DNA of 64,000 nucleotides. Origin: Doris montereyensis (Eukaryota > Mollusca > Gastropoda > Nudibranchia > Dorididae). Of the stretch, positions 59,801 to 64,000 are shown one piece after another (position 1 is the first letter of the stretch; each line of letters begins with the position of its first letter). Both the position numbers and the translations under genes were made by a program. The stretch is from the NCBI GenBank assembly GCA_037039925.1, contig JAXRKP010001893.1:12501-76500 (forward strand), in the 5' to 3' direction. The notes under the pieces were generated by a model. It made no database searches. It was not told the DNA's origin and saw nothing but the letters and a program-made list of their open reading frames with translations.

Positions 59801-62800
59801 ACAACAAACAACGCCAAACATATCTCTGGTGTAACAACACTTAACATAGAGAACGACAAACAACGCCAACCATACCTCTGGTGTACCAACACTTAACATA
59901 GAGAATGACAAACAACGCCAACCATACCTCTGGTGTACCAACACTTAACACAGAGAACATCAAACAACGCCAACCATACCTCTGGTGTACCAACACTTAA
60001 TACGGAGAACAACAAACAATGCCAACCATATCTCTGGTGTACCAACACTTAATACAGAGAACAACAAACAATGCCAACCATATCTCTGGTGTACCAACAC
60101 TTAACACAGAGAACAACAAACAATGCCAACCATATCTCTGGTGTACCAACACTTAACATAGAGAACAACAAACAACGGCAACCATATCTCTGGTGTACCA
60201 ACACTTAACATAGAGAACGACAAACAATGCCAACCATATCTCTGGTGTACCAACACTTAACATAGAGAACGCCAAACAATGCCAAACATACCTCTGGTGT
60301 ACCAACACTTAACATAGAGAACGACAAACAATGCCAACCGTATCTCTGGTGTACCAACACTTAACACAGAGAACGACAAACAACACCAACCATATCTCTG
60401 GTGTACCAACACTTAACATAGAAAACGACAAACAACACCAACCATACCTCTGGTGTACCAACACTTAACATAGAAAACGACAAACAACGCCAACCATATC
60501 TCTGGTGTACCAACACTTAACATAGAGAACGACAAACAACGCCAACCATATCTCTGGTGTACCAACACTTAACATAGAGAACAACAAACAATGGCAACCA
60601 TATCTCTGGTGTACCAACACTTAACATAGAGAACAACAAACAACGCCAACCATATCTCTGGTGTACCAACACTTAACACAGGGAACGACAAACAACGCCA
60701 ACCATATCTCTGGTGTACCAACACTTAACATAGAAAACGACAAACAACGCCAACCATACATCTGGTGTACCAACACTTAACACAGAGAACAACAGAGAAC
60801 AACAAACAACGCCAAACATATCTCTGGTGTAACAACACTTAACATAGAGAACGACAAACAACGCCAACCATACCTCTGGTGTACCAACACTTAACATAGA
60901 GAATGACAAACAACGCCAACCATACCTCTGGTGTACCAACACTTAACACAGAGAACATCAAACAACGCCAACCATACCTCTGGTGTACCAACACTTAATA
61001 CGGAGAACAACAAACAATGCCAACCATATCTCTGGTGTACCAACACTTAATACAGAGAACAACAAACAATGCCAACCATATCTCTGGTGTACCAACACTT
61101 AACACAGAGAACAACAAACAATGCCAACCATATCTCTGGTGTACCAACACTTAACATAGAGAACAACAAACAACGGCAACCATATCTCTGGTGTACCAAC
61201 ACTTAACATAGAGAACGACAAACAATGCCAACCATATCTCTGGTGTACCAACACTTAACATAGAGAACGCCAAACAATGCCAAACATACCTCTGGTGTAC
61301 CAACACTTAACATAGAGAACGACAAACAACGCCAACCATATCTCTGGTGTAACAACACTTAACATAGAGAACGACAAACAACGCCAACCATATCTCTGGT
61401 GTACCAACACTTAACACAGGGAATGACAAACAACGCCAACCATATCTCTGGTGTACCAACACTTAACATAGAAAATGACAAACAACGCCAACCATACATC
61501 TGGTGTACCAACACTTAATACAGAGAACAACAGAGAACAACAAACAACGCCAAACATATCTCTGGTGTAACAACACTTAACATAGAGAACGACAAACAAC
61601 GCCAACCATACCTCTGGTGTACCAACACTTAACATAGAGAATGACAAACAACGCCAACCATACCTCTGGTGTACCAACACTTAACACAGAGAACATCAAA
61701 CAACGCCAACCATACCTCTGGTGTACCAACACTTAATACGGAGAACAACAAACAATGCCAACCATATCTCTGGTGTACCAACACTTAATACAGAGAACAA
61801 CAAACAATGCCAACCATATCTCTGGTGTACCAACACTTAACACAGAGAGCAACAAACAATGCCAACCATATCTCTGGTGTACCAACACTTAACATAGAGA
61901 ACAACAAACAACGGCAACCATATCTCTGGTGTACCAACACTTAACATAGAAAACGACAAACAACGCCAACCATATCTCTGGTGTACCAACACTTAACACA
62001 GAGAACAACAAACAATGCCAACCATATCTCTGGTGTACCAACATAACACAGAAAACGACAAACAACACCAACCATATCTCCTGGTGTACCAACACTTAAC
62101 ATAGAAAACGACAAACAACGCCAACCATATCTCTGGTGTACCAACACTTAACACAGAGAACGACAAACAACACCAACCATACCTCTGGTGTACGCCAACA
62201 TAGCATAGAAAACGACAAACAACGCCAACCATACCTCTGGTGTACCAACACTTAACATGAAGACAACAAACAACACCAACCATACCTCTGGTGTACAAAC
62301 ACTTAACACAGAGAACAACAAACAACACACCAACCATACCTCTGGTGTACCAACACTTAACACAGAAGAGAACAACAAACAACGCCAACCATACCTCTGG
62401 TGTGCACAAACACTTAACACAGAGAACAACAAACAACGCCAACCATATCTCTAGTGTACCAACACTTAACACAGAGAACAACAAACAAGCGCCAACCATA
62501 TCTCTGGTGTACCAACACTTAACACAGAAAACAACAAAAACGCCAACCATATCTCTGGTGTACCAACACTTAACATGAAAACGACAAACAACGCCAACCA
62601 TATCTCTGGTGTACCAACACTTAACATAGAAAACAACAAACAACGCCAACCATACCTCTGGTGTACCAACACTTAACACAGAGAACAACAAACAATGCCA
62701 ACCATATCTCTGGTGTACCAACATAACATAGAAAACGACAAACACGCCAACCATATCTCTGGTGTACCAACATAACATAGAAAACGACAAACAACGCCAA

Positions 62801-63366
62801 CCATACCTCAAGGTGTACCAACACTTAACACAGAGAACAACAAAAGCGCCAACCATATCTCTGGTGTACCAACATAACATAGGGAACAACAAACAACGCC
62901 AACCATATCTCTGATGTACCAACACTTAACACAGAGAACAACAAACAACGCCAACCATATCTCTGGTGTAACAGAGAACAACAAACAACACCAATATATC
63001 TCTAGATTGTACCAACATAACACAGAGAACAACAAACAACACCAACCATATCTCTGGTGTACCAACACTTAACACAGAGAACAACAAACAACATAACCAT
63101 ATCTCTGGTGTACCAAGACTTAGCTGAGAACAACAAACATCACCAACCATATCTCCTGGTGTACCAACATAACACAGAGAACAACAAATAACGCCAACCA
63201 TACCTCTGGTGTACCAACACAACACAGAGAACAACAAACAACACCAACCCATATCTCTGGTGTACCAACACTTAACATAGAGCAGCACAAGCAACACCAA
63301 CCATATCTCTGGTGATCTTGTTCTTGGCGTCCAGTGACTTCAAGTCTTCTTCCGGCCGTCGGAACC
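47698..63366 (-). CDS. CHFR: CHFR-like E3 ubiquitin ligase, C-terminal two-thirds
   Basis: CHFR is a mitotic stress checkpoint ubiquitin ligase with FHA, RING, cysteine-rich and PBZ zinc-finger parts. Seven exons on this strand match the post-RING part of human CHFR, recalled from memory, in order: EEDLKSLDAKNKITRDM, VVCRQCPGF, a Ser/Thr/Ala linker, LCLCCMQPMPDKR, FCHACW-GCLKADCMGC, NYLEDKEISVKQVL and CYECGRQAFKDLAYQYR. FHA and RING exons are off the right edge. The human ELNLGDKCLDGVLNNN piece and the terminal PBZ finger were not found. One exon lacks a G in the WGC codons. Introns hold a 4 kb minisatellite and SINEs. The gene converges with MYO19. Confidence 0.85.
48473..48545 (-). CDS. CHFR: CHFR exon (NYLEDKE)
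   Basis: Acceptor TTGCACAG, reads NYLEDKEISVKQVLADCV then AKVNSE. Human: KNYLATRGLTWKNMLTESLVALQRG. Donor GTAAAG. Leaves one base that gives Asn with the next exon. Confidence 0.8.
48884..49870 (+). pseudogene. Mariner (Mos1/DD34D-like) transposase relic, split by SINE D
   Basis: N-terminal helix-turn-helix: KQQAVIEFLTAERCAPVD, IHKELKEVS, LRTVQRW. Then MEFLEKGSTVNS-HY (family VEFLxKGxTVN). After the SINE D insertion come a degraded DNARPHT-like block (CRNMIMLDHTCV) and DDEAQAEVIQWGRN, the end-of-transposase DDDVxxxVxxW region. The central part is lost or scrambled. Between CHFR exons. Confidence 0.78.
49318..49510 (+). repeat. SINE family D copy 2
   Basis: TAGCCCGTTGGTAGCACGC (A-box), GGTCGCGGGTTCAATACCC (B-box), GTGGCCAAGATTTTTCTGTC, ending TGGGGCTTTAATTTTG. 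Inserted in the mariner relic. Confidence 0.82.
50003..50060 (+). repeat. (ATAC)n microsatellite
   Basis: About 14 copies of CATA. Confidence 0.96.
50335..51300 (+). repeat. About 60-bp minisatellite
   Basis: Some 15 imperfect copies of AGTTAGCAACTATGCCAATA then TATGAAGAGGTCTGAATGAA and GACAATAAAACTTTACGTAC. Lies in the CHFR intron after the FCHACW exon. Confidence 0.9.
51384..51466 (-). CDS. CHFR: CHFR cysteine-rich exon 2 with one-base gap
   Basis: Acceptor ATTCACAG, reads YMCRRAFCHACW, then after a missing G in GGG/GGGG reads GCLKADCMGCLGRFR. Human CHFR: CLQPFCHLYWGCTRTGCYGC. Donor GTAAGG. Upstream of it on this strand are imperfect copies of the acceptor plus the first codons (GYMC-AFCH). 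Confidence 0.82.
51467..51915 (-). repeat. Tandem copies of CHFR acceptor and exon start
   Basis: About seven copies that on this strand read TTTATTCACAG/GTTACATGTG then GCTTTTTGCC and a GCTTATTGGGGAAA-like end. The real exon at 51466 has ATTCACAG/GTTATATGTG ... GCCTTTTGCCACGCCTGCTGG. Copies translate as GYMCFWAFCRAYWGK. Confidence 0.88.
52842..52984 (-). CDS. CHFR: CHFR cysteine-rich exon 1
   Basis: Acceptor CCTACAG. Reads DPDAKVVPENPPAFTCQA, then DENHVLCLCCMQPMPDKR and GEFTFGG. Human has SHALCTCCFQPMPDRRAER. The open frame runs on to 52614 without a stop, so the donor is uncertain; GTGTAT at 52841 is the one I chose. Confidence 0.82.
53048..53345 (+). repeat. SINE family B copy
   Basis: GTCGGCCTCTCAACCAAAAG, GGCCCAGGTAGGTGGG, TTTACAGGGCAGTCCGG, TTAGTTGTGGATGTGGGT. 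In a CHFR intron. Confidence 0.85.
53485..53765 (+). repeat. LINE 3' end fragment
   Basis: Reads FRKRLKTELFGSAF (RT C-terminus) and ends TGTAAAGCACCATCGAGC ... GCGCTCTATAAATGAATC with an (ATT)n tail: the CR1/L2-type 3' structure. Confidence 0.7.
54641..54750 (-). CDS. CHFR: CHFR linker exon
   Basis: Acceptor GTTGCAG, reads VKGTATASSNPQTANANQ and AATTPGPSTAGVDVQNNP, donor GTAAGG. A low-complexity Ser/Thr/Ala/Asn linker in the position of the variable human linker before the cysteine-rich part. The phase joins the next exon as Asp. Confidence 0.7.
55085..55125 (-). repeat. SINE family B 3' fragment
   Basis: GATTTGATTCACCCGTATCC then ACAACTAAGG only. Confidence 0.55.
55490..55705 (+). repeat. 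20-22-bp minisatellite
   Basis: About ten copies of CCTGTATAGACTTTTGCACA with length variation. In a CHFR intron. Confidence 0.92.
56062..56285 (-). repeat. SINE family B copy, 3'-truncated
   Basis: AACAGCCAAGGGGTCTTTAA, ACTAGGTGTCGATTCACC, GGTTGAGAGGTCGACACC. Confidence 0.75.
57236..57318 (-). CDS. CHFR: CHFR exon (VVCRQCP)
   Basis: Acceptor TTGCTCAG, reads PANVVCRQCPGFNTTLAA then IMVTSTLQQ, and ends at a good C/GTAAGA donor. Human CHFR has PYVVCRQCPEYRRQ at this place. Its exit phase does not meet the next found exon, so one small exon between 57.2 and 54.8 kb is missing from my model. Confidence 0.78.
57430..57690 (-). repeat. tRNA-derived SINE family C
   Basis: Reverse strand reads GGCACAGGTAGCTCAGTCGG (A-box) and CTCGTTCGATTCCCAGTCC (B-box), with a roughly 150-bp unrelated body. 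The first 75 bases have tRNA spacing but no good acceptor-stem pair, so it is a SINE head and not a working tRNA gene. Confidence 0.65.
57899..58170 (-). repeat. SINE family B copy
   Basis: GATTTGATTTAATTTGATTT, TACCCACATCCACAACTATG, CTGCCTGTAAACAGCCAAG, TTTGGTTGAGAGGCCC. Confidence 0.78.
58590..59220 (+). repeat. Dispersed repeat E, copy 2
   Basis: Co-linear with 33770-34480. Lies just right of a short (CTC)n run (58447-58465) in a CHFR intron. Confidence 0.75.
59275..63315 (-). repeat. 4-kb minisatellite, 52-bp unit, CHFR intron
   Basis: About 78 copies. On this strand the unit holds CACCAGAGATATGGTTGGCG, which is also the end of the CHFR exon plus its donor at 63302. Unit length 52 is seen directly at 59491 and 59543. 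A 10-bp insertion variant (ACAGAGAACA type) marks three higher-order copies near 59790, 60788 and 61526. All 60-310 residue ORFs here are repeat artefacts. Confidence 0.96.
63302..63366 (-). CDS. CHFR: CHFR exon (post-RING helix)
   Basis: Acceptor CTCCCAG, then FRRPEEDLKSLDAKNKIT and RDM. Human CHFR has SEEDVQSMDARNKITQDM here. The donor is GTTGGT, a weak form, directly followed by the 52-bp minisatellite whose unit contains the same ACCAGAGATATGGTTGG string. Confidence 0.85.
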
Positions 63367-64000
63367 CTGGGAGAATAAAGCTATGAAGTTGGAAACTGAG
63401 GCAGAAAAGATCATTTTCAAAAACTCCCCAGTAATATAACTATAAGACATGATATAACGCCAGCTTTATGCAATAGTGGCTGCTGATATCGTAGGTGAAA
63501 GTCGTAAAATCGTGTGAGTTTAAGGTTGACAACACCTTTTCTTTGACTTTTTTATAACATTTAGGAAACCTCTATGCTTCGTCTAGTTAGGATTCCGTGG
63601 CATAAAGACCAATAGAAACCTGTATAATAAGCAAATGAGCAATCTGTGTATCCCTAACGTGTCTATTTTTTTGACACGTGCACGTGTATGTCTGTGAAAA
63701 TAGATTAAAATAGACGGCATCTTTTTCTTTGATTTTCTCAAAACGTCTAGATCGGACTTACACGATTTGCAATTTTCACCGTCGATATAACGTTAACATC
63801 TATAAATGTGGACACACTTAAATAATACATGTATGTGACACCTCGGGTGATACCAAGTACGATTATTAGATAGGGTCAGTATTCGATACTGAGGTTACGC
63901 AGATAGGCATGAATGGTACTGTTCCAACTTTTCATTTATAAAACCTGTTCAAAATGGCGGTTTAGGTGAATGAAAATTCCACTTAAGGGGGAAACAATGC

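Noticed and set aside
61993..63300. Minus-strand ORFs up to 310 residues with VGTPEIWLALFVV repeats
   Set aside because: The 52-bp array in a CHFR intron, readable in several frames; hydrophobic look is a by-product of the unit.
59275..63315. CRISPR-like array
   Set aside because: Direct tandem units with no unique spacers, in a eukaryotic intron.

Overview
The window is animal nuclear DNA from an intron-rich genome that is AT-rich and packed with repeats. Short exons have GT-AG borders. Introns are full of tRNA-derived SINEs, TIR MITEs, non-LTR retrotransposon relics and minisatellites. The two recognisable genes and the repeat load fit a lophotrochozoan, probably a mollusc; that placement is inference, not a match I could test.

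About 0.5-32.0 kb (+ strand) is a myosin-XIX-like gene (MYO19). I place 23 exons, from the ATG at 588 to the TAA ending at 31928, with a poly(A) signal at 31968. Exon phases chain correctly across almost every junction. The motor landmarks are in order: P-loop, switch I, switch II, and an HYIRCIKP stretch, followed by IQ-like helices and a MYO19-type tail. Several exons carry frame-breaking indels and one carries an in-frame TGA.

About 47.7-63.4 kb (- strand) is the C-terminal part of a CHFR-like E3 ubiquitin ligase. Seven exons are visible in the right order. The FHA and RING exons lie beyond the right edge, and the last exon (PBZ finger) was not found. The two genes are tail to tail, and about 15.7 kb of repeats lies between them.

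Other content: about eleven copies of SINE family A and ten of family B, with two smaller tRNA-like families. Three MITEs have TA target duplications and CA(G/A)T-type termini (pogo/Tigger-like). There is a hAT-like MITE family, a mariner transposase relic split by a SINE, a second Tc1/mariner-type transposase relic, and several non-LTR reverse transcriptase fragments. A dozen minisatellites include a roughly 4 kb array with a 52-bp unit.

Main observation: the minisatellites are not random sequence. Most units can be traced to a functional or dispersed sequence next to them, often an exon edge with its splice site. Examples are the CHFR donor at 63.30 kb, the CHFR acceptor at 51.47 kb, and MYO19 exons 13 and 15. 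Others derive from a SINE tail, a SINE interior, a MITE interior and a transposase ORF. Most long ORFs in the window are repeat artefacts with no stop in any frame.
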